Origin: Porticoccaceae bacterium
GTDB lineage: Bacteria > Pseudomonadota > Gammaproteobacteria > Pseudomonadales > Porticoccaceae
DNA: 36,717 nt
Assembly (NCBI GenBank): GCA_018663035.1
Contig: JABJEX010000062.1
Span: 1-36,717 of the forward strand
Direction: 5' to 3'
Shown: positions 1-9,036 of the stretch, in pieces
Numbering within the stretch: position 1 is the stretch's first letter
Layout of the letters: the number at the start of each line of letters is the position of its first letter
The notes under the pieces: generated by a model
The model's input: the letters and a program-made list of their open reading frames with translations, nothing else
Databases searched by the model: none
Told to the model about the DNA's origin: nothing
Made by a program: the position numbers and the translations under genes

Positions 1-506
1 ACCATTCCCGCGATCGGACAAGACGGGGTGGAGGCCATCAGGGAAAAGCCCTCGGGCATGGCAACAACCTTGTCTCCATGACTCATCCACACATCCAACA
101 GGGACTCACCGCAGTGGCCAACATGGTCTTTAATGTCCTGCAAAAGGCTGGACTCGGCTTCGACCTTAACCTGCGCATAACCAAACTCGCGCACATCAGA
201 GGTAGCAACACTGCCACCTAGCTGGCCGGCCATGGTTTGCATACCATAGCAGATACCCAACACTGGTAGACCCATTGTAAAGACAGAGTCCGGCGCGCGC
301 GGTGCATCAGCTCCATCGGTGACTGACTCTGGGCCACCAGAGAGAATAATTCCTCTGGGGTTAAATTCGCGAATTTCTTCTTCTGTAATATCCCAGGCAC
401 GAATCTCAGAAAACACGCCGATCTCACGCACACGGCGAGCAATCAGCTGGGTGTACTGGGACCCAAAATCGAGAATAAGAATTTTTTGCGAATGTAGATC
501 TGACAT
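1..506 (-). CDS. guaA: GMP synthase (glutamine-hydrolysing), N-terminal part, cut by window edge
   Basis: Final enzyme of GMP synthesis: it aminates XMP to GMP with ammonia released from glutamine. Only the first 168 codons are here; the frame runs off the left edge without a stop. The visible part is the class I glutamine amidotransferase domain. It starts [20 protein letters not shown], has the oxyanion-strand region ILSGGPESV, and carries the nucleophile Cys86 in GICYGMQ, the same number as in E. coli. The ATG at 506-504 has an AGGG seven bases upstream. guaB lies upstream on the same strand with a 75-base gap holding a hairpin and U-tract, so the usual guaBA operon may be attenuated here. 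The ATP-pyrophosphatase domain must lie outside the window. Confidence 0.95.
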   Translation of the reverse strand, partial: MSDLHSQKILILDFGSQYTQLIARRVREIGVFSEIRAWDITEEEIREFNPRGIILSGGPESVTDGADAPRAPDSVFTMGLPVLGICYGMQTMAGQLGGSVATSDVREFGYAQVKVEAESSLLQDIKDHVGHCGESLLDVWMSHGDKVVAMPEGFSLMASTPSCPIAGM

Positions 507-517
507 TTATTAACCCT

Positions 518-560
518 AAAAAAGAAAGGCTGCGATATCTATTGAACGCAGCCCTTTTTT
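518..560 (-). terminator. Hairpin with T-tracts on both sides, between guaB and guaA
   Basis: A perfect 7-bp stem, GGCTGCG (528-534) with CGCAGCC (547-553), closes a 12-base loop. Read leftward with guaB, the stem is followed by a T-rich run (TTTCTTTTTT), then the guaA ribosome-binding site. Read rightward it is followed by CTTTTTT. It resembles an intrinsic terminator or attenuator that would lower guaA relative to guaB. Function is inferred from shape only. Confidence 0.65.
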
Positions 561-581
561 ATACATAACAACAGCAACAGC

Positions 582-2093
<1,512 letters not shown>

Positions 2094-2096
<3 letters not shown>

Positions 2097-2130
2097 CTGT
2101 ATTATAAATCAGCGCCCATAATAAGGTAAA
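2094..2130 (-). promoter_or_regulatory. guaB promoter with dyad over the -10
   Basis: On the minus strand a consensus -10 TATAAT (2106-2101) lies 18 bases downstream of a -35-like TTTACC (2130-2125). A perfect inverted repeat, GCGCTG (2094-2099) and CAGCGC (2110-2115), flanks the -10 exactly and could be a repressor site. It does not match the E. coli PurR box as I remember it. Confidence 0.5.
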
Positions 2131-2162
2131 CAAATATTTACCAGCTTTTATACGCGAAAACA

Positions 2163-2192
2163 GTGACTTAAGGCTCAGCAGTTCTCTACAAT
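2163..2192 (+). promoter_or_regulatory. Candidate xseA promoter placing the transcript start at the ATG
   Basis: A -35-like GTGACT (2163-2168), an 18-base spacer and a -10 TACAAT (2187-2192) end six bases before the xseA ATG at 2199. A start site about seven bases after the -10 would fall on the initiation codon, which also lacks a Shine-Dalgarno sequence. Moderate support only. Confidence 0.35.
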
Positions 2193-2198
2193 GTTGTT

Positions 2199-3548
2199 AT
2201 GCCAAACGACCCTACCGACAGACAAATTTTTAGCGTTAGCCAGCTTAATCGCAGCGTACGCCACATGCTCGAAACTCAACTGCCAATGCTTTGGGTGGAG
2301 GGTGAGATTTCAAACTTTGCTCGCCCTGGCTCCGGGCACTGGTACCTCACTTTAAAGGATGATCAGGCGCAGGTGCGCTGCGCTATGTTTCGCAATGTCA
2401 ACCAGCGCGTTCGCTTTCAACCGTCCAATGGCACACAGGTGCTGGTACGCTGTCGGGCCGGCCTCTTTGAGGGCCGCGGCGAATATCAACTGATTATTGA
2501 ACATATGGAAGAGGCAGGTTTTGGCGCTTTACAGCGTCAGTTTGACCAGCTAAAACAGAAGCTCAGTGCAGAGGGTCTGTTTGATACAGAGCATAAAAAG
2601 CCAATGCCCAACTCGGTAAGCCATATTGGGGTAATTACCTCGGCGACAGGCGCTGCTGTAAGGGATATATTATCGGTGTTAAATCGCCGTTTCCCAGCCA
2701 TCAAAGTCAGCATCTTCCCGACCGCGGTTCAGGGTGCGGCTGCCGCACCACAGATAGTGGAAGCCATCGCCAATGCCAACCATCAGGGACTGTGCGATGC
2801 ATTGATTGTCGGCCGCGGTGGCGGTTCTCTGGAGGACCTCTGGCCCTTTAATGAAGAAATCGTCGCGCGGGCTATTTTTGCCAGCAACATCCCCATCGTG
2901 AGTGCCGTAGGCCATGAAGTAGACTTTACTATTGCCGACTTTGTGGCAGACCTGCGCGCACCCACACCATCGGCGGCAGCAGAGCTACTTAGCCCCGATG
3001 GCGAAGAAATGTTCAATCAGTTTACTGGCCTTGAAATACTTCTAAAAGAAGCCCTAGGCAGAAAAATTCGCCAGTTAGAGCAGCGCACTGACTACCTACA
3101 AAAACGCCTCCAGCACCCAGGCAGAAAGCTTCAGGAGCAGTCTAAGCACCTAAATCACCTGCGCATCAGGCTTGAGCGGGTGATTAAAAATCTGCTTCAG
3201 CAACAGCGGGCGCATATGGAGAGCCTGCAAAATCAGTTAGTCGCCGAAAGTCCCAGACAGGGTATTGGTCAGCGCCAAAAACAGGTCAACCAGACCATCA
3301 GACAGATGATGCGAGCGGTGAGCCGACAGATCGAACGTAAACAACTGAAGACTGATCAGGCCATGCATCTACTGGATACAGTTAGCCCTCTTAAAACTCT
3401 GGGTCGGGGATACAGCATTATTCGCGATAAAAACAATGCGGTGATCAACTCAGTGGCGGCTGTGTCTGCGGGTGATAATCTGAAAAGCCAGCTTGCTGAT
3501 GGTGAAATCTTTTTCTCAGTGACTGAGACTACAGATTCGAGCCTATAA
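2199..3548 (+). CDS. xseA: Exodeoxyribonuclease VII large subunit
   Basis: Large subunit of the single-strand-specific exonuclease VII, which works with many copies of XseB in DNA repair. 449 residues, normal for the family. An N-terminal OB-fold (about residues 10-105, with VEGEISNFARPGSGHWYLTL) binds DNA. The catalytic core (about 125-270) has VGRGGGSLEDLWPFNEE and SAVGHEVDFTIADFVAD. A long coiled-coil rich in Gln, Arg and Leu (about 275-390) is followed by the C-terminal LGRGYSI segment. No Shine-Dalgarno sequence precedes the ATG. xseB is not in the window. Divergent from guaB and convergent with megL, 21 bases between stops. Confidence 0.97.
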   Translation: MPNDPTDRQIFSVSQLNRSVRHMLETQLPMLWVEGEISNFARPGSGHWYLTLKDDQAQVRCAMFRNVNQRVRFQPSNGTQVLVRCRAGLFEGRGEYQLIIEHMEEAGFGALQRQFDQLKQKLSAEGLFDTEHKKPMPNSVSHIGVITSATGAAVRDILSVLNRRFPAIKVSIFPTAVQGAAAAPQIVEAIANANHQGLCDALIVGRGGGSLEDLWPFNEEIVARAIFASNIPIVSAVGHEVDFTIADFVADLRAPTPSAAAELLSPDGEEMFNQFTGLEILLKEALGRKIRQLEQRTDYLQKRLQHPGRKLQEQSKHLNHLRIRLERVIKNLLQQQRAHMESLQNQLVAESPRQGIGQRQKQVNQTIRQMMRAVSRQIERKQLKTDQAMHLLDTVSPLKTLGRGYSIIRDKNNAVINSVAAVSAGDNLKSQLADGEIFFSVTETTDSSL

Positions 3549-3569
3549 AAATACTCTCAAGGAGCAGAT

Positions 3570-4769
3570 CTAACCCGCCAACGCCTGCTCTAGATCAGCA
3601 ATAATATCCTCCGCGGATTCCAGCCCAGCTGAAATTCTTACCAGGCCTTCGGTTATGCCATGCTCGGCTCGCTGTTCCACTGTATAGGTGGAATGAGTCA
3701 TGCTGGCAGGGTGCTGAATCAATGTCTCAGCATCACCTAGGCTAACCGCTAATTTGGCTAACTTAAGTCGGTTTAGCATCCGCACCCCAGCCTCGAAACC
3801 ACCCTTCAGTTCCAAGGCAATCATGCCGCCAAAATCGTCCATCTGTTGGCTGGCAACCTGATAACCGGGGTCTGTTTTCAAACCGGGAAAAAACACGCGA
3901 TCTACAGCCGGATGTTGTTCGAGCATCTCGGCAATCGCCTGAGCATTCTGACAGTGACGCTCCATGCGCAACTGTAGAGTTTTAATCCCTCGCAAAATCA
4001 AAAACGCTGTCATGGGTGCGATCACTGCACCGGTCATATCTTTGAGACCGAAAAGTCTAATCTGCTGAATAGTCTCAGCATCAGCTATTACTGCACCGGC
4101 GATTAGATCGCCGTGGCCACCCAGATATTTAGTTGCGGAGTGGACCACTATATCTGCACCTAGACAGATTGGTCTCTGCAACGCAGGTGTGCAGTATGTG
4201 TTGTCCACCATCACTTTGATCTGGCTATTAAAATCTTTAGCTATGCGGCAAACAGCGGAAATATCTATCACCCGCATATTGGGGTTAACTGGTGTTTCAA
4301 AGTACAGCACGCGGGTTTTATCCGAGAGCTTGGCTTGGATGTCATGATGATCAGTAAAATCGGCGTAGCAGATGTCCACGCCAAATTTCTTCAAGCCATG
4401 TTCCAAAAAGGAAAAGGTGCAGCCGTAGAGCGTTTTGTCCACCAAAATCTGATCCCCAGGCGCCACAATGGTCCACAGCGTCGCTGTAATGGCACCCATA
4501 CCAGAGGCTGTTGCCAGAGCGGCCTCGCCCTCTTCTAGGTCGGCTAGGCGTGTCTCGAGCACTTCTTGAGTTGGGTTGGAGACACGACTATAAAAATGCC
4601 CTGGCTCTTCACCGGCAAATCGCCCAGCACCCTGAGCTACATTGTCGAAGGTAAAGGTGGAGGTCATGTAGACGGGCGGATTAAGTGCACCCTCATGGTC
4701 TGCGCTGTTATAGCCGGCATGTACAGAACGCGTGGCAAATGAGAGCTTTTTGTCTTGGTTGCTGGGCAT
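3570..4769 (-). CDS. megL: Methionine gamma-lyase (PLP-dependent)
   Basis: Predicted to split methionine into methanethiol, 2-oxobutyrate and ammonia in the cytoplasm. 399 residues, about the length of characterised MGLs. The Cys/Met-metabolism PLP fold is intact, with PLP-binding Lys214 in SATKYLGGHGD and active-site Tyr115. Cys117 in LYGCTFSFLEHG occupies the position of the MGL-specific cysteine (Cys116 in the Pseudomonas putida enzyme as I recall), and the C-terminal SLGDAETLIQHPASMTHS is MGL-like. This argues against cystathionine gamma-synthase or beta-lyase. It is divergent from an Lrp/AsnC regulator, the arrangement known for mdeA-mdeR in P. putida. No 2-oxobutyrate dehydrogenase gene (mdeB) follows. 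O-acetylhomoserine sulfhydrylase-type activity remains a weaker alternative. Confidence 0.85.
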   Translation of the reverse strand: MPSNQDKKLSFATRSVHAGYNSADHEGALNPPVYMTSTFTFDNVAQGAGRFAGEEPGHFYSRVSNPTQEVLETRLADLEEGEAALATASGMGAITATLWTIVAPGDQILVDKTLYGCTFSFLEHGLKKFGVDICYADFTDHHDIQAKLSDKTRVLYFETPVNPNMRVIDISAVCRIAKDFNSQIKVMVDNTYCTPALQRPICLGADIVVHSATKYLGGHGDLIAGAVIADAETIQQIRLFGLKDMTGAVIAPMTAFLILRGIKTLQLRMERHCQNAQAIAEMLEQHPAVDRVFFPGLKTDPGYQVASQQMDDFGGMIALELKGGFEAGVRMLNRLKLAKLAVSLGDAETLIQHPASMTHSTYTVEQRAEHGITEGLVRISAGLESAEDIIADLEQALAG

Positions 4770-4854
4770 AACTCCACCTAAAAATCACGGACTAGTAGAG
4801 CTAGCATAACGCCATTATTTTAGGTAATTCTCCCTTTTATATTTGCTGAAAAGC

Positions 4855-4880
4855 TTATTAATGGCTATATTCACTAATAA
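4855..4880. promoter_or_regulatory. Imperfect palindrome between megL and its Lrp-type regulator
   Basis: A 26-base segment is symmetric at 20 of 26 positions, with outer arms TTATTA (4855-4860) and TAATAA (4875-4880) and a TATA centre. It lies in the AT-rich 132-base divergent gap, 22 bases before the regulator's ATG. Its place and symmetry suit an Lrp/AsnC operator. Assignment is inference. Confidence 0.4.
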
Positions 4881-4901
4881 TTATATTTTTATGAGCTAAC
4901 T

Positions 4902-5381
4902 ATGCCAATTTACAAACTAGATCGGTTGGACCGACGCATTCTCGAAGAAATTCAGGCGGACGGCAGTATTAGCAATCTAGAATTAGCCGAACGAGTTGGT
5001 CTCTCCCCATCGCCCTGTGCGCGACGTGTTAAGTTGCTTCAGGAGAGCGGCATTATTAGCCGCCAGATCACCGTGTTGGACCAAAAAAAGCTTGGCCTGC
5101 CGATTAGTATCTATATTTCTGTGAGTTTGGATCACCAGAGCCCAGACCGCCTAGCCAACTTTGATAGTAAGGTCAGCAGCTGGCCTGAAGTTGTAGAATG
5201 CTCATTGATTACCGGCAGCGATACCGACTATCTATTGAAAGTGGTGATGCCAGATATGGACTACTACCAAAGGTTCTTACTCGATAAGCTCAATCAGATC
5301 GCCGGCGTTAACAGCATTAGAACCAGCTTCGTACTCAGACAGGTAGTGCAGCGGACTGAGATGCCGCTGACTCATATTTAG
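4902..5381 (+). CDS. Lrp/AsnC-family transcriptional regulator (MdeR-like)
   Basis: 159 residues, the normal size. An N-terminal winged helix-turn-helix (about residues 5-60) contains DRRILEEIQADGSISNLELA and the recognition helix LSPSPCARRVKLLQESG. The C-terminal RAM effector-binding domain (about 68-150) has the typical GSDTDYLLKVVMPDMDYYQ segment. It is divergent from the methionine gamma-lyase gene across 132 bases, so it probably activates that gene in response to methionine or a related amino acid, by analogy with P. putida MdeR. It might instead be a global Lrp, but the pairing makes a local regulator more likely. The stop is convergent with der. Confidence 0.88.
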   Translation: MPIYKLDRLDRRILEEIQADGSISNLELAERVGLSPSPCARRVKLLQESGIISRQITVLDQKKLGLPISIYISVSLDHQSPDRLANFDSKVSSWPEVVECSLITGSDTDYLLKVVMPDMDYYQRFLLDKLNQIAGVNSIRTSFVLRQVVQRTEMPLTHI

Positions 5382-5398
5382 AGCAACTGCCCGCTGGG

Positions 5399-5435
5399 GC
5401 TGAAACCGTTTACACTGAAATATCAGCGTTTTTTT
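5399..5435 (+). terminator. Weak terminator-like structure after the Lrp-type gene
   Basis: GCTGA (5399-5403) can pair with TCAGC (5423-5427), and a smaller CTGA-AATA-TCAG hairpin is nested at its right side. Seven Ts follow (5429-5435). It overlaps the 3' end of der on the other strand. The stems are short, so support is modest. Confidence 0.35.
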
Positions 5436-6832
5436 GCCCCAGGCTCATTGCGCTTGCTGTACTTAACCACTTTTTTGCGCTTGACGGCCTGCTTGTCCTT
5501 TGCGGAAACCGCTTTGGTTTTATAGGGGTTATTGCCAGTGCGATATTCGACCCTTACCGGCGTACCCTGAAGCCCTAACTCTCGACGGAATATCTTTTCT
5601 AGATATCTAGTGTATTGAGCCGGAACAGATTCAGTCTGGTTACCGTGAATAATTATCACAGGAGGATTGCGTCCGCCGGCATGGGCATAGCGCAGTTTAA
5701 TACGTCGACCATGCACCATAGGTGGCTGATGCTCTTCCACGGCTCCCTCAAGAACCTTGGTGAGCCTTGTCGTACTCAGCGCATCTGTCGCCGCTCGATA
5801 AGCCGCCTGAATACTATCGTAGAGATTACCCACCCCGGTACCATGCAGGGCAGAGATAAAATGCACATCGGCAAATTCTGCAAAACGCAGACGACGTTTT
5901 ATATCCGCCTTAATTTTCTCGCGTCTTTCTGGGTCAAGGCCGTCCCACTTATTGATACCCACTACAAGTCCGCGGCCCGCATCAATCACTGAACCCATTA
6001 GGTGCAGATCCTGCTCCACCAAACCCTCCTGAGCATCCACCAGCAGTATGACCACATTGGCGTCATCAATGGCCTGAAGGGTTTTAACTATGGAGAATTT
6101 TTCGATAGCCAGCTTTATATTTTTACGCTTGCGCACACCGGCCGTGTCGATCAATGTATATTCCTGACCATGGCGTTCGTAGTCGATATACACACTGTCT
6201 CTGGTTGTGCCAGCTTCGTCGTAAACAACCACTCGCTCTTCACCCAGTAGCCGATTAACCAGTGTTGACTTGCCCACATTGGGCCGCCCTACCACTGCGA
6301 TTTTAATACTGTTTAACCCGCTGTTGTCGGGCTCTACATATTCTGGAAATGGCTCCAACAATTCTTCCATCATGGAGCGCACACCACGACCATGGGTAGC
6401 AGTAGTGGGAAACATCCCCGAGAAGCCCAGCTGATAAAAATCTGCCAGTGCCTCTGCAGGATCCAGTCCATCAATCTTATTGGCTACCAGATAGACCTTG
6501 CGGTTTTTCTGACGCAGCTTTTCGGCAATCATGTAGTCGGCAGCGATAATGCCCGACCGGCAGTCGACGATAAATAGCACGATATCTGCTTCGTCCATAG
6601 CCAGCAGCGACTGCTCGGCCATGCCCAGATCAATTCCCTCTTCCTCACCACTAATACCACCGGTGTCGATGACCATAAAGCGGCGGTTATACATCTCGCC
6701 ATCGCCATATTTGCGATCGCGCGTAAGACCAGAATAGTTGGCCACCAGTGCGTCTCGGCTTCGGGTGAGTCGATTGAACAATGTGGACTTGCCAACATTA
6801 GGGCGCCCCACAAGGGCGATAACAGGAATCAT
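5423..6832 (-). CDS. der: Ribosome assembly GTPase Der (EngA)
   Basis: Essential double GTPase for 50S subunit maturation. 469 residues. Two G domains each have a P-loop GRPNVGKST (residues 9-17 and 182-190), a Walker B (DTGG and DTAG) and an NKxD motif (NKID 118-121; NKWD in the second). They are followed by a KH-like domain and a basic tail rich in Lys and Arg. The N-terminus [16 protein letters not shown] matches family starts, so the ATG at 6832-6830 is firm. No Shine-Dalgarno sequence precedes it; instead a strong terminator-like hairpin ends three bases upstream. In E. coli and Pseudomonas der follows bamB directly. Here an aminotransferase-regulator pair separates them. Confidence 0.97.
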   Translation of the reverse strand: MIPVIALVGRPNVGKSTLFNRLTRSRDALVANYSGLTRDRKYGDGEMYNRRFMVIDTGGISGEEEGIDLGMAEQSLLAMDEADIVLFIVDCRSGIIAADYMIAEKLRQKNRKVYLVANKIDGLDPAEALADFYQLGFSGMFPTTATHGRGVRSMMEELLEPFPEYVEPDNSGLNSIKIAVVGRPNVGKSTLVNRLLGEERVVVYDEAGTTRDSVYIDYERHGQEYTLIDTAGVRKRKNIKLAIEKFSIVKTLQAIDDANVVILLVDAQEGLVEQDLHLMGSVIDAGRGLVVGINKWDGLDPERREKIKADIKRRLRFAEFADVHFISALHGTGVGNLYDSIQAAYRAATDALSTTRLTKVLEGAVEEHQPPMVHGRRIKLRYAHAGGRNPPVIIIHGNQTESVPAQYTRYLEKIFRRELGLQGTPVRVEYRTGNNPYKTKAVSAKDKQAVKRKKVVKYSKRNEPGAKKR

Positions 6833-6834
6833 GG

Positions 6835-6868
6835 AATAAAAAATGCCGCAGGTTTCAAGTGCGGCATT
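6835..6868 (-). terminator. Strong intrinsic terminator between the aminotransferase gene and der
   Basis: A perfect 9-bp stem, AATGCCGCA (6842-6850) with TGCGGCATT (6860-6868), closes a 9-base loop. Read leftward from the aminotransferase gene it is followed by TTTTTTATT (6843-6835), a textbook intrinsic terminator. It ends immediately before the der ATG. A -10-like TAGAAT (6871-6866, minus strand) overlaps the upstream arm and might start a der transcript that lacks the full hairpin. Confidence 0.8.
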
Positions 6869-6911
6869 CTACTTTAGTTTGCAGTGCTTAACACTAGGAA
6901 GATTATTTTGA

Positions 6912-8240
6912 TTAGGTGGTTTTATCCAGCACACGCTTCACAGCTGCAAACATCTGCTGAATATCCTCGGGCCTAGAATTTAGAAAGGGTGAAAACTGCA
7001 ATGTATCCATACCGTTGCGAATCACCAGATCTTCTTCCCAGAAACACTGCTTGTGAACGTCCAAGCCACGGGCACCAGGGGCGCCATCTCTGGGGGCTAG
7101 TTCAATCGCGCCCATGAGGCCTAGATTGCGAACGTCAATTACCATGGGATGGTCGTCGAACTGATGGATAGCTTCAGCAAAGAGGGTTTCTAGCTCTCGA
7201 GCCTGCTCAAAGCTGCCCTCCTCTCTATAGACCTGCAATGTTGCCAGACCAGCAGCGGCGGCTACCGGATGACCAGAGTAGGTGTAACCATGAAAAAGCT
7301 CAATACTCTGCTCTGGGCCCTGCATAAAAGCTTGATAAATCGTATCGCTCACCAATACCGCACCCATAGGAATCACCCCATTCGTGAGACCTTTGGCACA
7401 GGTAATCAGATCTGGCGTCACACCAAAACGTTCGGCTGCAAAAGGTGCACCTATCCGCCCAAAGGCAGTGATAACCTCATCAAAAATTAATAGTATGCCG
7501 TGCTTGGTGCAGATTTCTCTGAGACGTTCAAGATAGCCTACAGGTGGGGGAAGAATCCCTGTTGATCCTGCGACTGGCTCTACAATAACCGCTGCTATGG
7601 TGCTCGCATCATGCAGTGCCACCAACTGCTCTAGCTCGTCGGCTAGGTGGGCGCCCCACTTTGGCTGTCCATGGCTGAAGGCTGCATGCTCGAGACTATG
7701 AGTATGGAAAATATGATCGACCCCATTGATGAGATTGGCGCTAAACATTTTGCGATTGGGGCCAATGCCGCCCACTGAAATGCCTCCAAAATTAACACCA
7801 TGATAGCCACGCTGACGGCCAATTAGCCTTGTGCGCCCTGCGTCACCGCGAGCGCGGTGATAACCCAGTGCAATTTTGAGCGCTGTATCTACAGACTCTG
7901 AACCAGAGTTGGTAAAAAATGCATGGTCCAAACCCTCCGGCGCTAAATGAGTGAGTTTGTTGGCCAACTCGAAGGCACTGTCATGACCGAGCTGAAAACC
8001 CATACAGAGGTCAAGTGTCGCTACCTGATTTTGCACGGCTTCGACAATCTTTGGATGGCAGTGTCCAATGCCAGAGGTCCATAAGCCTGAGAAACCATCA
8101 TATATTTTTCGGCCGTCGTTGCTAATGTAGTAATGCCCTTTTGCTGAAGCAATTAGACGCGGTGACTGCTTAAAGTCACGGTTTGCCGTAAACGGCATCC
8201 AATAGGCATCCATAGACTCGGCTGATGGCTGATTATTCAT
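6912..8240 (-). CDS. Omega-amino acid (beta-alanine):pyruvate aminotransferase, class III
   Basis: PLP-dependent transfer of a terminal amino group (beta-alanine or another omega-amino acid) to pyruvate. 442 residues. The N-terminus DAYWMPFTANRDFK, the GLWTSGIGH segment, SGSES (phosphate cup, 112-116), RGYHGVN, DEVITAFGRIG (Asp254 to the PLP ring nitrogen) and AKGLTNG with Schiff-base Lys283 closely follow the Pseudomonas omega-amino-acid:pyruvate aminotransferase as I recall it. Substrate choice within class III is hard to fix from sequence; putrescine, taurine or other amines are possible. It is divergent from a PuuR-like regulator and is followed by a strong terminator. Confidence 0.85.
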   Translation of the reverse strand: MNNQPSAESMDAYWMPFTANRDFKQSPRLIASAKGHYYISNDGRKIYDGFSGLWTSGIGHCHPKIVEAVQNQVATLDLCMGFQLGHDSAFELANKLTHLAPEGLDHAFFTNSGSESVDTALKIALGYHRARGDAGRTRLIGRQRGYHGVNFGGISVGGIGPNRKMFSANLINGVDHIFHTHSLEHAAFSHGQPKWGAHLADELEQLVALHDASTIAAVIVEPVAGSTGILPPPVGYLERLREICTKHGILLIFDEVITAFGRIGAPFAAERFGVTPDLITCAKGLTNGVIPMGAVLVSDTIYQAFMQGPEQSIELFHGYTYSGHPVAAAAGLATLQVYREEGSFEQARELETLFAEAIHQFDDHPMVIDVRNLGLMGAIELAPRDGAPGARGLDVHKQCFWEEDLVIRNGMDTLQFSPFLNSRPEDIQQMFAAVKRVLDKTT

Positions 8241-8306
8241 GATTGAGCTCGTTATCTGTTTTTAAAAGTCATGCGCACTTTAAAACCTTAGTAGCATGTT
8301 AAACAA

Positions 8307-8332
8307 GCAGTTAGGTGTAAATTATTAACTGC
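8307..8332. repeat. Inverted repeat upstream of the aminotransferase gene
   Basis: A perfect 7-base inverted repeat, GCAGTTA (8307-8313) and TAACTGC (8326-8332), is separated by 12 bases in the 163-base divergent gap. It could be an operator or a leader hairpin. I cannot tell which. Confidence 0.35.
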
Positions 8333-8361
8333 CTGATTTATAGTGATTTTATGTTTATTGC

Positions 8362-8377
8362 GTTTATTATACTAAAC
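8362..8377. promoter_or_regulatory. Palindromic operator candidate over back-to-back -10 boxes
   Basis: GTTTATTATACTAAAC is symmetric at 14 of 16 positions. It contains TATAAT on the minus strand (8371-8366, toward the aminotransferase) and TATACT on the plus strand (8369-8374, toward the regulator). A second GTTTATT lies at 8353-8359. The placement fits repression of both genes by the XRE-cupin protein. Good -35 boxes are not evident. Confidence 0.4.
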
Positions 8378-8403
8378 AGTTTTAACAGCCTAGGATAATT
8401 ATC

Positions 8404-8952
8404 ATGGACAGTGAAACCGGCGCACGTCTCAAGCAGATTCGCAGTAAAATAGGTCTTTCGCAGCGCCAGCTGGCTAGGGCCTCCGGGGTAGCCAACGCGA
8501 CAATATCTCAAATAGAGTCCGGTGCTCTAAACCCTACTGTGGGTATGCTTAAAAAAGTTTTGGGGGGTATACCGATTAGTCTGGGTGATTTTTTTGCCGA
8601 TAATCACAACTTTAGTGAGCAGGTGTTTTTTTCAGCTGACAGTCTGTTGCAGTTGGGTGACGGGGGCGTGTCCTACCTGCAGGTAGGCAATCATTTGCAC
8701 AATAAATCGATCCAGATGATGAAAGAGTGTTATCAGCCCGGGGCCCATACAGGAAAACACCAAATAATTCATGAAGGGGAAGAGTGCGGAATAATTCTGA
8801 GCGGTGCCCTAGAGGTACAGGTGGGTGACCAGAAGAAAATTCTAAAAGCGGGTGATGCCTATTACTTTAAAAGCTCTACACCCCATCAGTTCAAAAACCT
8901 TGGCCGAGAACCCTGTGAGTTGATCAGCGCCTGTTCACCGCCAAGTTTCTAA
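8404..8952 (+). CDS. XRE-family regulator with C-terminal cupin (PuuR-like)
   Basis: 182 residues. The N-terminal XRE helix-turn-helix (about 6-62) has RLKQIRSKIGLSQRQLARAS and the ISQIESGALNP segment. The C-terminal cupin (about 105-180) has YQPGAHTGKHQIIHEGEECG, a GDAYYF turn and the STPHQF metal-site histidine region. Length, domain order and the closing SACSPPSF resemble E. coli PuuR (ending SAHTPTTF), the repressor of putrescine catabolism. AGGA eight bases before the ATG supports the start. It is divergent from the aminotransferase gene and probably represses it until an amine or amino acid binds. The inducer is unknown. Confidence 0.87.
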   Translation: MDSETGARLKQIRSKIGLSQRQLARASGVANATISQIESGALNPTVGMLKKVLGGIPISLGDFFADNHNFSEQVFFSADSLLQLGDGGVSYLQVGNHLHNKSIQMMKECYQPGAHTGKHQIIHEGEECGIILSGALEVQVGDQKKILKAGDAYYFKSSTPHQFKNLGREPCELISACSPPSF

Positions 8953-8977
8953 GCGTTCCACAGCTTTAGAACCATAC

Positions 8978-9019
8978 AGGCTCCTAGAGCAGGGGAGGCT
9001 CCTAGAACAGGGGAGCCTC
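8978..9019. repeat. 18-bp tandem duplication forming a hairpin in the convergent gap
   Basis: AGGCTCCTAGAGCAGGGG (8978-8995) is followed at once by a copy differing at one base (8996-9013). The second copy and the next bases form a perfect 8-bp stem, GAGGCTCC (8995-9002) with GGAGCCTC (9012-9019), around a 9-base loop. It lies between the convergent regulator gene and bamB and could block transcription from both sides, but no T-tract follows on either strand. Confidence 0.6.
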
Positions 9020-9036
9020 TTCCAACTCGCAGCTGT

